From positions 1-64,000 of the forward strand of contig NZ_CP098806.1 of NCBI RefSeq assembly GCF_023822005.2: a DNA stretch of 64,000 nucleotides. The letters are read 5' to 3'. The notes beneath the pieces are model-generated. The model was given only the letters and a program-made list of their open reading frames with translations, was not told the DNA's origin and did no database searches. Below, in pieces: positions 47,202 through 55,203 of this stretch (the stretch's first letter is position 1; each line of letters opens with the position of its first letter). The position numbers and the translations under genes are program-made. This DNA comes from Dyadobacter fanqingshengii (GTDB lineage Bacteria; Bacteroidota; Bacteroidia; Cytophagales; Spirosomataceae).

Positions 47202-48443
47202 TTATTCAAACTCTTTTCGAAGAATGTCAAGAACCTCCTCAACCGTTGCTTCTTCAAGGTCGGTTCTTCTAACAAGTTCTTCTTTATTTAGTGCCAGCAC
47301 GCTTTTGGCTGTATCCAGACCAATTTTGTGCAGTTCACTGATAATCCATTCATCAATTTCATCAGAGAATTCGGTCAAATCGACGTCTTCGTCATTTTGC
47401 TCTTCAATGTCTCTGAAAACATCAATCTCCATTCCAACCAGCTTACCAGCCAGTTTAATGTTCTGTCCGCCTTTACCGATTGCAAGTGAAACCTGATCGG
47501 GCTTAAGGAAAACAGAAACACGCTTTGCATCGCGGTCAATTTGCATTGAACTCACTTTGGCCGGACTAAGTGCCCTGCTGATCAGCAGTTCAAGGTTGTC
47601 TGTGTAATTGATAACATCTATATTTTCATTACCAAGTTCACGAACGATTGAATGGATCCTTGATCCTTTCATTCCGACGCAAGCACCGACCGGGTCAATT
47701 CTGTCGTCGTATGATTCTACCGCCACTTTGGCACGTTCCCCTGGTTCACGAACAACACGTCTTACTGAAATAATTCCATCATAAATCTCCGGAATCTCAA
47801 CTTCGAACAATCTTTCCAGAAAAACGGGTGACGTTCTTGATAATGTAATCTTAGGCGAACCGTTGTTCATTTCCACTTTATGGATCACAGATTTCACGGA
47901 TTCTCCCTTGCGGAAGCGGTCTTTTGAAATCTGCTCTGTGCGCGGAAGCGAAAGTTCGTTGCCTTCTGAATCAACAATGATCACTTCGTGACGCAATGTT
48001 TGGTAAACCTCACCTGTGATCATTTCACCCACCTGATCCTTGTATTTCTCGAACATGATCTCTTTTTCCATGTCCTTGATTTTCTGGATCAAAGTCTGTC
48101 TTGCCGTCTGAACCAGCCTGCGGCCGAATTCAACCAGCTTAACTTCCTCTGCCACTTCTTCACCTACTTCAAAGTCACCCTGGATTTTGCGGGCTTCGGC
48201 AAGCGGTATTTTGTTATAGTCCCAAATGTCCTCTGAGTTGTCGTCCACGATTTCGCGCGTCCGCCACATTTCAAGGTCACCGCTTTCTGGGTTAATGATT
48301 ACGTCGAAATTATCATCAGTGCCGTATTTCTTACGAATCATTGTACGAAACACTTCTTCCAAAACACTGATCATCGTTGGGCGATCGATGTTTTTAGAGC
48401 TTGCGAACTCGGCGAATGACTCAATTAATATTCCGCTATCCAT
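47202..48443 (-). CDS. nusA: Transcription termination/antitermination factor NusA
   Basis: NusA binds RNA polymerase and modulates pausing and termination. The 413-aa protein has the N-terminal RNAP-binding domain (FRTMIRKKYGTDDNFDVIINPESGDLEM), S1 domain (about 130-200), two KH domains (DPVGACVGMKGSRIHSIVRE and KPDQVSLAIGKGGQNIKLA) and a short C-terminal helical part (EEVLDILRKEFE). Bacteroidota NusA proteins typically have this length. It lies between rimP and infB. Confidence 0.97.
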   Translation of the reverse strand: MDSGILIESFAEFASSKNIDRPTMISVLEEVFRTMIRKKYGTDDNFDVIINPESGDLEMWRTREIVDDNSEDIWDYNKIPLAEARKIQGDFEVGEEVAEEVKLVEFGRRLVQTARQTLIQKIKDMEKEIMFEKYKDQVGEMITGEVYQTLRHEVIIVDSEGNELSLPRTEQISKDRFRKGESVKSVIHKVEMNNGSPKITLSRTSPVFLERLFEVEIPEIYDGIISVRRVVREPGERAKVAVESYDDRIDPVGACVGMKGSRIHSIVRELGNENIDVINYTDNLELLISRALSPAKVSSMQIDRDAKRVSVFLKPDQVSLAIGKGGQNIKLAGKLVGMEIDVFRDIEEQNDEDVDLTEFSDEIDEWIISELHKIGLDTAKSVLALNKEELVRRTDLEEATVEEVLDILRKEFE

Positions 48444-48529
48444 TGCTTATGTTATAGATATTTGCTGATACTAAGTTATACATATTATATAATTGATTAC
48501 AAATCAGAGATCTTATCTGGCTTGCAACT

Positions 48530-49012
48530 TTATTTAAAAGAAATTTCTATTAAAGCCTTTGAAATATCGTCAAACGGAATGTCCCGGATCAACTCGGCTG
48601 GGTCGATGGGTGTTTTCGTTTTCTTTTTAGGTGCAGGTAACTGTAATTTAACAATTTCTTCACTCGCCTCAATCAGTGTTCCCGAAACCACGTCCCCCGT
48701 TTTCAATGTAACCTTTAAATTTCTGCCCAGGTTTTTTTGATATTGCCTGTGCAAAACCAAAGGTTGGTCTAATCCTGGAGATGAAACTTCAAGTGTGTAG
48801 GCGTCTGTAAAAACTTCCAGCTCTTCCAGCTGCTTGGCCAATCTTCTGCTGATGGATGTGCATTGCTGGATGGTTATCCCTTCATCACTATCGACAAGAA
48901 TTGATACTTTTTGGCTTACCTTGGAAGGCTTGATGATGATGTCTACAAGGAAACAGTCACCATCCTCTAGAAGGGGTTCCAGCAAAGCTTCCAACTGCTC
49001 TTTTATTGTCAT
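48530..49012 (-). CDS. rimP: Ribosome maturation factor RimP
   Basis: RimP assists 30S subunit maturation. The 160-aa protein from the ATG at 49012 (MTIKEQLEALLEPLLED) has both domains: the N-terminal alpha/beta domain with FLVDIIIKPSKVSQKVSILVD and YTLEVSSPGLDQPL, and the C-terminal SH3-like barrel (LKVTLKTGDVVSGTLIEA). The frame extends 15 residues upstream to 49057, but this adds a non-conserved hydrophobic stretch. First gene of rimP-nusA-infB. Confidence 0.95.
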   Translation of the reverse strand: MTIKEQLEALLEPLLEDGDCFLVDIIIKPSKVSQKVSILVDSDEGITIQQCTSISRRLAKQLEELEVFTDAYTLEVSSPGLDQPLVLHRQYQKNLGRNLKVTLKTGDVVSGTLIEASEEIVKLQLPAPKKKTKTPIDPAELIRDIPFDDISKALIEISFK

Positions 49013-49083
49013 GTACGGCTTACTGCAAATAAAAAAGGGGATTAAAGACCCCCTCAATCAATCGATCAAAATAGAATTATTTG

Positions 49084-49114
49084 CAAAGGTAAAAATATTT
49101 TATCATTTGTACAA
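49084..49114 (-). promoter_or_regulatory. Promoter of the rimP-nusA-infB operon
   Basis: On the minus strand TTG (49114-49112), a 20-bp spacer and TACCTTTG (49091-49084) give a full Bacteroidota promoter 72 bp before rimP. Confidence 0.6.
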
Positions 49115-49150
49115 GTTAAAGCGATGTCTTCTAAATTGATATCTATCGCC

Positions 49151-49158
49151 TATTTTTG
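49151..49158 (+). promoter_or_regulatory. -7 promoter element for the EEP-family gene
   Basis: TATTTTTG is an exact TAnnTTTG match and lies 25 bp before the ATG at 49183. It also shows that the in-frame start candidate at 49156 is within the promoter and not used. Confidence 0.5.
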
Positions 49159-49182
49159 CTAAAAAATGCGATATTTGAATTA

Positions 49183-50292
49183 ATGAAAGGGTTAAAAAAG
49201 TTTCTGTGGTTCCTATATAAGTGTTTCACTTTTTATACCCTGCTGATTTACATACTGATACTGTGGATTCCGCTCAAAGGATGGGTTGCGGGATTCATGA
49301 TGATGTCTTTTCCGGTGGTGGTCCTCATTCACCTGGTCAGCATTCCGATCTGGTTTATTGTTGAGAGAAAAAAGGCGCTGCTTCCGCTGGCTATGTTCGC
49401 TCTGGCAGGGATTTTCCTTTCCAGGACGTATTCTTTTGGCCATAAAGCTGATCCGCAGCAGCTGCGTAATTCATTTTCCGTGATGAACTATAATGTGCAC
49501 AGCTTTCAACGCAATGAAGATTTAAAGGATTCGGACGTTAGGCAAAGCGTGCGTGATATGAAAAGCTGGGTTGGCGCTTCGGATGCAGATATTCTTTGTA
49601 TGCCGGAATATTTCAGCGACCGGGGCAGGCTTCTTAACATCAATAAGGCCTTGGATAGCAGCGGATATGCGCACAGTGCATTTTATAGCCGCAATAAAGC
49701 TGAAAATCATACACATTCTTGGGGGCTCGCCGTTTTCTCCAAGTATCCGATCATAGCCAGCAGGGATACCATTTTCGAGGCGCAAAACGGAATGTTGCAG
49801 GCAGATATTAAAATCAAAGGGGATACAGTGCGCATCATTGCCGTGCATCTTTATTCGATGACTTTAAAGCTGAGTGCGCTGGTCCGTCAAAAGCAAATTG
49901 ATGGCGTTAAAAAGGAAGGGAAGATCACATTCGAACGCATCCGTAATGGTTTTGTCAGAAGGTCAGCTGAAATGACGGTTCTGGAATCCTGGATCAAAGC
50001 TTCACCTTACCCTGTCATTGTATGCGGAGACTTCAATGAAATCCCTTATGGATACGTTTACGGCAAAATGCGGGGCTTGCTTAAAAATGGTTTTGAAGAG
50101 AAAGGAGATGGGTTTGGCTTTACATTCAATCACCTGCCTTATTTTATCCGCATAGACCACCAGTTTTACAGCGACGACAAGCTTCAAATTCAGGACTTTA
50201 CTACTTTCAATAAGGTCGACTATTCAGACCATTACCCGGTGATGGGACATTATCATTTCAAACAAAATGAACCAAAGCAGGGAAAAGAATAG
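49183..50292 (+). CDS. Endonuclease/exonuclease/phosphatase (EEP) family protein
   Basis: A 369-aa protein from the ATG at 49183 (MKGLKKFLWFLYK). Three N-terminal hydrophobic segments (about 8-28, 33-56, 62-77) anchor an external EEP domain. Catalytic motifs are FSVMNYNVHSF, MPEYF (metal Glu), VCGDFNEIPYG and the final DHYPVMGHY. Such membrane-anchored EEP proteins in Bacteroidota cleave phosphoesters of unknown identity. The gene stands alone and its stop is 3 bp from the convergent DUF4907 stop. Confidence 0.87.
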   Translation: MKGLKKFLWFLYKCFTFYTLLIYILILWIPLKGWVAGFMMMSFPVVVLIHLVSIPIWFIVERKKALLPLAMFALAGIFLSRTYSFGHKADPQQLRNSFSVMNYNVHSFQRNEDLKDSDVRQSVRDMKSWVGASDADILCMPEYFSDRGRLLNINKALDSSGYAHSAFYSRNKAENHTHSWGLAVFSKYPIIASRDTIFEAQNGMLQADIKIKGDTVRIIAVHLYSMTLKLSALVRQKQIDGVKKEGKITFERIRNGFVRRSAEMTVLESWIKASPYPVIVCGDFNEIPYGYVYGKMRGLLKNGFEEKGDGFGFTFNHLPYFIRIDHQFYSDDKLQIQDFTTFNKVDYSDHYPVMGHYHFKQNEPKQGKE

Positions 50293-50295
50293 CAT

Positions 50296-50640
50296 TTAAT
50301 AGTCGATCCCGAGACTGTCCAGCTCGCTCATGGATATGGAAGGGGGGAAAATTCCTTTTTCAAGTTTATGCTCTACAAGCTTAGCAGTTTTCAGCGCTGA
50401 TTCTTCGTTTTTGAAACCATTGTTGCCGGGAATTCCCGGAACGCTGCGTTGCTCAATAATGGGTGTTCCCTTATCAAGAACGCGGTAACCCCATCCAGAC
50501 TCAACTTTAAAAGCTTCTACCTTTAAACGGCGAAGGCCTTTGCCGTCTGCACCTATATCTCCTTTGGAAAGAAAAATATAAGTGGCAGCAGCAAAGGCCA
50601 GTATGCCTATTATAACAATGAGTTTCTTCTTACTACTCAC
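50296..50640 (-). CDS. DUF4907 family protein
   Basis: A 114-aa protein with an N-terminal transmembrane or signal helix (about 6-24) and a small domain: VEAFKVESGWGYRVLDKGTPIIEQ, SVPGIPGNNGFKNEESALKTAKLV and the tail SISMSELDSLGI. This fits DUF4907, which I know as a partner of kelch-repeat lipoproteins in Bacteroidota. It follows the kelch gene by 2 bp. Confidence 0.78.
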   Translation of the reverse strand: MSSKKKLIVIIGILAFAAATYIFLSKGDIGADGKGLRRLKVEAFKVESGWGYRVLDKGTPIIEQRSVPGIPGNNGFKNEESALKTAKLVEHKLEKGIFPPSISMSELDSLGIDY

Positions 50641-50642
50641 AA

Positions 50643-51671
50643 TTACAGGTTGTCGTCATCATTTTTTGCGACAGCAGGATCAAATGCCCAGAAATCGTCC
50701 ACAATGCTGCCCCCTGTTCCTAGATAACCTGTATTACCGATGGCAAAACCAGCAGCGAAAGCTCTCTGGCCACCTTCGAATTCTGCAACTTCAGTCCAGG
50801 TGTTAGTCCCGGGTGTATATTCCCATGTATCAGACCTCGCGTTTCCGCCTACGATATAAGCTTTGTCATTGATCACCAATGATAAAGCGTTACTTCTTGG
50901 CTCGAAGTCATCATTCGTATTAGCCTCCATTCTTGTCCATGCTCCCGTTCCACTGTTTCCAGCAGGATCAAAGCTGTAAAGGTCTTTGGTTTCCGTTCCA
51001 GATCCCGAATTGGTTTGACCAAACCCTACATATGCTTTACCACCCACTGTGAATGCCAATGCGCCTCTGCGTTTTCCACCTGTAAATGTCGCCCTTTCAG
51101 TCCACTTATCAGTCTGTGCATTGTATTCGTAAAAATCCTGATAGTAACCGCTTCCGTTCCATCCCAGGCCTACATAGCCTTTGTCAGCAGTAACAAAAGC
51201 AGTTGCATACTGGCGCGTTCCGCCAGCGAAGTCAGCTTTTTTGGTCCATTTATTGGCTGTTGGATCATATTGATAAAAATCCTTCTTGTATCCGCCGTCA
51301 ACTGTGGTAACGCCATCAAAGCCAAGACCAACATATGCTTTGCCACTAACAACAAAAGCAACAGCATCATTTCTTCCGGATCCCTCAAACGGAGCAACTT
51401 GCGACCAGATTTTAGTCGTTGCATCATAGGACCAGAAATCCTTCACTCTCTGAACAGTCTCGTTTGTAAGACCTGTTCCGATATATCCTTTATTTCCAAT
51501 AACAAAGCTTACTGCGCGGGACCTGGCTGATCCTCCGAAACTAGGAATGCCAGCTCTATACCAGTTTCCCATTTTGTCAGCTTCGGGATCATCTTTATTG
51601 CAACTAAGGGAAATAAATGCGGTTGAAGCAACCAGAAGGGCTAATGAAGTCTTTTTTAAGGTATTAAACAT
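50643..51671 (-). CDS. Kelch-repeat lipoprotein
   Basis: A 342-aa lipoprotein with lipobox LSC (Cys24 in ISLSCNKDD). The rest is a beta-propeller of about six kelch blades, each with a gly-rich turn and Tyr-Val-Gly-Leu/Phe-Gly (AFVVSGKAYVGLGFDG, AFVTADKGYVGLGWNG, AFTVGGKAYVGFGQTN, SLVINDKAYIVGGNA). It is paired with DUF4907 and divergent from a DUF4270 gene. Function unknown; probably binds a ligand or protein at the cell surface. Confidence 0.88.
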   Translation of the reverse strand: MFNTLKKTSLALLVASTAFISLSCNKDDPEADKMGNWYRAGIPSFGGSARSRAVSFVIGNKGYIGTGLTNETVQRVKDFWSYDATTKIWSQVAPFEGSGRNDAVAFVVSGKAYVGLGFDGVTTVDGGYKKDFYQYDPTANKWTKKADFAGGTRQYATAFVTADKGYVGLGWNGSGYYQDFYEYNAQTDKWTERATFTGGKRRGALAFTVGGKAYVGFGQTNSGSGTETKDLYSFDPAGNSGTGAWTRMEANTNDDFEPRSNALSLVINDKAYIVGGNARSDTWEYTPGTNTWTEVAEFEGGQRAFAAGFAIGNTGYLGTGGSIVDDFWAFDPAVAKNDDDNL

Positions 51672-51792
51672 GTAAAAAATATGGTTTGACTAATTGATAC
51701 AATAGAAAATTGGTGAATAATGAGGCGCTGAGACCATGCCTTTTGTTAAGATTAACGCTTCGAAATCAGCAGTCGCTACTTCAAATTTTTTG

Positions 51793-51800
51793 CAAACATA
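51793..51800 (-). promoter_or_regulatory. -7 promoter element for the kelch-DUF4907 genes
   Basis: TATGTTTG on the minus strand, an exact TAnnTTTG match, 122 bp before the kelch start. No clear -33 element. Confidence 0.35.
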
Positions 51801-51930
51801 ACATCTTGATACTGCTAAGTAAAATTATATGTTACTTTTTGTCTAAAAGTTTAACCTTCCGTGCTGCTTTTCAACGATGATAACATCCGTATTGTTGTCA
51901 TAAGCTTCATAGTGTTTGATTTAAAATAGC

Positions 51931-52014
51931 TTGTCTGTTTTTACGTTTATTAACCATGTTTGCCACTTTTAGCGGCCGTTCGGCGTAACTATGATCAACG
52001 GCCTGTTAAGTGGC
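51931..52014 (+). promoter_or_regulatory. Promoter-like motif and long imperfect hairpin in the divergent gap
   Basis: TTG (51931-51933), 21 bp, then CATGTTTG (51955-51962, one mismatch) resembles a promoter. It runs into a two-part stem: GCCACTT (51962-51968) with AAGTGGC (52008-52014), and GGCCGTT (51974-51980) with AACGGCC (51997-52003), separated by a 5/4-nt internal loop and a 16-nt loop. The 501-bp gap holds this plus the promoters of the flanking genes; no coding sequence is supported. Confidence 0.35.
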
Positions 52015-52118
52015 GCCAAAGCTGTGGTTCATGTCATTTTTAACCCTTACGTCCGGCTTTGTGTTTTTGTTGCAACGCCTCCATGCTGCTTTAATTTGCC
52101 GCATTTGTCTGAATGATG

Positions 52119-52148
52119 TTGTAATTAAGATTACATATGATAATTTTG
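52119..52148 (+). promoter_or_regulatory. Promoter of the DUF4270 gene
   Basis: TTG (52119-52121), a 19-bp spacer and TAATTTTG (52141-52148) fit the Bacteroidota consensus fully, 24 bp before the ATG. Confidence 0.6.
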
Positions 52149-52172
52149 CATTTTTTACTGTTCTTGCACTAA

Positions 52173-53567
52173 ATGAAATTCAATTCGCATTTTCTTAAAA
52201 GATCTTCAACGGTTTTTAGATTACTGATTATATGGGGTGTAACAGCCTCGCTTACGGGTTGTGAACCTTCAGGAGATGAGATTGAAGCGATCGTCCAGCC
52301 CGATGTTGACGATTTTGCTGTGCAGTTTTCAGATACATCTACGGTTACGCTTTCCTCGCTTGCCGCTGATTCGGTAATGACCGGAGGACCATCGCGTCTT
52401 TTGGTTGGAAGAAATATTGATCCATATTTTGGTAAATACCAGGCAACTGCATTTTTTCAGCCAACTATTGATAATGCGATCGTGGTGCCCCAACTGGCCG
52501 TTTACGATTCGCTGACACTTTCCCTGCAATATGACAATTACGCCCATGGCGATACTACTGTTGCCATGAATATCGCCGTGCATAAGCTTTTGGAAGATAT
52601 GACTACCAAAAGAGCATATTACAATTCCAATAGCACGCCGTATGAAGCAGCCGCGCTTGGGAAAAAAAGAGTGGTGCCAACGCCAAGATCCAGCGGAAAG
52701 CTTAGTATCAGACTTTCTGACAAATTGGGCAAGCAGATATTTGATATGGGCAAAGGCAATTTGCTTCCCAGTAATACGGAATGGATTGACCTGATTAAGG
52801 GCCTGGCATTGATTCCCGGTGCAACCGATAACGGGCCCGTCATCGGTTTTACGCTGTCCAACGACAATACTTCTATCCAGCTGCATTACCATTTAACAGG
52901 GGACGACGGAATCACGAAGGATTCCACGGTGATTAAAACGAACACTGGCTATAATCAAATATTAGGGGACAGAAAAGGTACCCAACTGGCTAAACTGCCT
53001 ACTACGAGCAGACTCTCTTTGCCGTCAGCGCAATCAGGCAATATGTCTTTTATACAATCTGGTTTAGCTGTGGTTACGAGGGTGGACTTACCAACGATCA
53101 AAGAATTGAAATTAAATCCTTACACCGTTGTTAATAAGGCTTTTTTGCGGGTATCGCCATTGAAAGCTTCGGTAACAAACTTTTATCCTGCGCCCTCGAC
53201 CTTGTATGCTTATCTGGTTGATAAAAATAATGAGTATTATTTGGGGGCCGAAGGATTTCCTGAACCATTGCGAAATTTAAGGGGTGAGATTATAACGGCT
53301 AATTACAGGGTTGACCTGCTCAATAACACAGCTTATTATGAATTTGATCTGAGCGGCTATCTGACGACGGTTCTAGCCGCCAGTGGCGATAACACAACCG
53401 GCATTTTGCTTAGGACTTCACCATTCAATACCGAATTCGATCGAAGCGTTCCTGATTATAATACAGAATTCAGTAAAAGTGCAGCGCGGCTTGTAATCGG
53501 CGATCAAAGAAACAGCGACCCGGGCATTAAACTGCGGCTTTACTACACTTCGGTTAATGTGCGCTAG
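52173..53567 (+). CDS. DUF4270 domain lipoprotein
   Basis: A 464-aa lipoprotein: signal peptide with lipobox LTGC (Cys30). The DUF4270 body begins with the conserved VQFSDTSTVTLSSLAADSVMT and LLVGRNIDPYFGKYQATAFFQ, then alternating beta segments, and ends with SAARLVIGDQRNSDPGIKLRLYYT. Unknown function; the family is restricted to Bacteroidota and, as here, sits beside kelch/DUF4907 genes. It has its own promoter and terminator. Confidence 0.87.
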   Translation: MKFNSHFLKRSSTVFRLLIIWGVTASLTGCEPSGDEIEAIVQPDVDDFAVQFSDTSTVTLSSLAADSVMTGGPSRLLVGRNIDPYFGKYQATAFFQPTIDNAIVVPQLAVYDSLTLSLQYDNYAHGDTTVAMNIAVHKLLEDMTTKRAYYNSNSTPYEAAALGKKRVVPTPRSSGKLSIRLSDKLGKQIFDMGKGNLLPSNTEWIDLIKGLALIPGATDNGPVIGFTLSNDNTSIQLHYHLTGDDGITKDSTVIKTNTGYNQILGDRKGTQLAKLPTTSRLSLPSAQSGNMSFIQSGLAVVTRVDLPTIKELKLNPYTVVNKAFLRVSPLKASVTNFYPAPSTLYAYLVDKNNEYYLGAEGFPEPLRNLRGEIITANYRVDLLNNTAYYEFDLSGYLTTVLAASGDNTTGILLRTSPFNTEFDRSVPDYNTEFSKSAARLVIGDQRNSDPGIKLRLYYTSVNVR

Positions 53568-53589
53568 ATATTGTAATAGAGATAAATAC

Positions 53590-53625
53590 AAATGGAGCTG
53601 CTCTGCAAAGGACAGCTCCATTTCT
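53590..53625. terminator. Terminator between DUF4270 and lyase-like genes
   Basis: An 11-bp stem AAATGGAGCTG / CAGCTCCATTT with a 12-nt loop between convergent genes. Confidence 0.8.
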
Positions 53626-53660
53626 ATTTATGCTCTGACAATATTCCTAGAACTGCTTCA

Positions 53661-54836
53661 TTAAAATTTCAAGCTTTTAATGCTGCTATATGCATAGGTC
53701 TGATCTTTGTCGACGATCTTTAATCGATAGTAACTGGTTCCCTTCACAGGTTTTTGATCGGTAAATGTATAGTTGATCAGATTTTTGCTGACTCCGTTGG
53801 CAACTTTTTCACCCACATTTTGCCAGTTTTTTGCATTGGTGCTCCTTTGGATAACAAAACGATCTGCATTCACTTCTTGTGTCGTGCTCCACTTCAATTG
53901 TGAAACAAGCCCAAGCTTGGCCACTGCGAACGACACGAGCGTGACAGGAAGCGGGGCGGCTTGCGGGGAAACTTTGTTAAAATCCGCCGTGTGATTTCCA
54001 ATGCTTATCTCATCAACAAACATAGTCCTGCTGTCTATTCCCGCCGTCGCCTTCGTGGTCCAGTCCCATTTATAGATGCCCACTTTGAAATACGGGAACA
54101 GGGCATCATTATAAGAATTGGGTTGATTTAACCGGCTTAGCACCAGGTGACCATTCTTCCATACTTCTATCACCCCAGTATTGTCATAGGCCCATTTGAT
54201 GTGGAACACCCAGTCGTGCCACGTTTCTTTTTCAACCGGGCCAAGATCCAAACGCGAGAAGGAGAAATTGTGCGTCGTTATCCTGTTGGCATCACTTCTG
54301 ATTTCCAGCACATAACGGTCATTGAGGACGCCCAGAAACAATGGCGCGCTTCTCCACGATTCGCCTTCTTTCAAGTCGGGCAGTGAGTTCCATTGCACAA
54401 TGCTTTCTTCAATGGACTCTTTGGCAAACGATGATGGAAAAAAAAGTGAGAAACCGTACCAGCCTTCTTTATTCATGTTGGGCGAACAGCCTAGCTCTGC
54501 GCGGTGGTCGTTTGGCGTGTCTTCCCTTTTCAGTTCAACCTTCAGTGAGCCGGCACCAGCCCTTTTTATGGAGTTGTTCAACGTTATGGACCAGGGGCAA
54601 CAGGTTGAGTTTTCATACCAGTTTCCGATTTCATCATCAAAATGGTAGCGTCTGATCGGCTCTTCGTCTATCAGTGTTCCGGTGTTACGTGCAATGGATT
54701 CAGCGGTTGCAGAGGCATCCAGCCCTTTTTGATTTTGGTCGATTACATCCGGATTTTTACATCCGGAAACGAGGCTAAAAAAGACTGAGCAGGTCAGAAT
54801 GTGTCGGGATAGAGCAGGTAAAATTCGAGGGTTCAT
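53661..54836 (-). CDS. Lipoprotein with heparin-lyase-I-like (PF14099) domain
   Basis: A 391-aa lipoprotein from the ATG at 54836 (MNPRILPALSRHILTC), lipobox VSGC (Cys26). Residues about 60-285 form a polysaccharide-lyase/jelly-roll domain with WYENSTCCPW, EGWYGFSLFFPSSF, WRSAPLFLGVL, WHDWVFHIKWAY and TMFVDEISIGN. The C-terminal 90 residues are a fibronectin-like domain (VSQLKWSTTQEVNADRFVIQRS), common before T9SS signals, but a sorting domain itself is missing. A paralogue is encoded at 59.7 kb. A role in cutting or modifying the nearby exopolysaccharide is inferred. Confidence 0.75.
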   Translation of the reverse strand: MNPRILPALSRHILTCSVFFSLVSGCKNPDVIDQNQKGLDASATAESIARNTGTLIDEEPIRRYHFDDEIGNWYENSTCCPWSITLNNSIKRAGAGSLKVELKREDTPNDHRAELGCSPNMNKEGWYGFSLFFPSSFAKESIEESIVQWNSLPDLKEGESWRSAPLFLGVLNDRYVLEIRSDANRITTHNFSFSRLDLGPVEKETWHDWVFHIKWAYDNTGVIEVWKNGHLVLSRLNQPNSYNDALFPYFKVGIYKWDWTTKATAGIDSRTMFVDEISIGNHTADFNKVSPQAAPLPVTLVSFAVAKLGLVSQLKWSTTQEVNADRFVIQRSTNAKNWQNVGEKVANGVSKNLINYTFTDQKPVKGTSYYRLKIVDKDQTYAYSSIKSLKF

Positions 54837-55139
54837 AGAACATTCAGATAATGTTGATTGAAATTGCGGGCTATTCAAACTGGTTTTCCTATTTCTAAAA
54901 TCGATGCAAACGCACTATCTAAATAGAAAGTAGTGGTTGGACTACTGCTTGTGTAGTTCTAATTTGTAGCAAAGATTCGTCAATAATAGAAATTGTTTTG
55001 GTAATTCCGTTACAATCTCATTCTGAAATCTATTTTCTTGTAGAATAAATTAGTTTTTGTTGAATTAGGAGTAGGATAAATACTTGATTTTTAATGTTTT
55101 ATAAATGTAATTTACGATTATGGCTTTGTAGTATAATGC

Positions 55140-55176
55140 AAAAAAAGTCCCAACCACATTACTGTGATTGGGACTT
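55140..55176 (-). terminator. Terminator of the sugar-transferase transcript
   Basis: Stem AAGTCCCAA / TTGGGACTT (55145-55153 with 55168-55176) enclosing CACA / TGTG, followed on the minus strand by T7. The rest of the 367-bp gap up to the lyase-like gene is AT-rich with nothing recognised. Confidence 0.85.
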
Positions 55177-55203
55177 GGGGAGGGTGTGAAACGATGCGGG
55201 CAG

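Noticed and set aside
52010..52198. 62-codon hydrophobic ORF overlapping the DUF4270 start
   Set aside because: It covers the DUF4270 promoter and start in another frame; no support as a gene.
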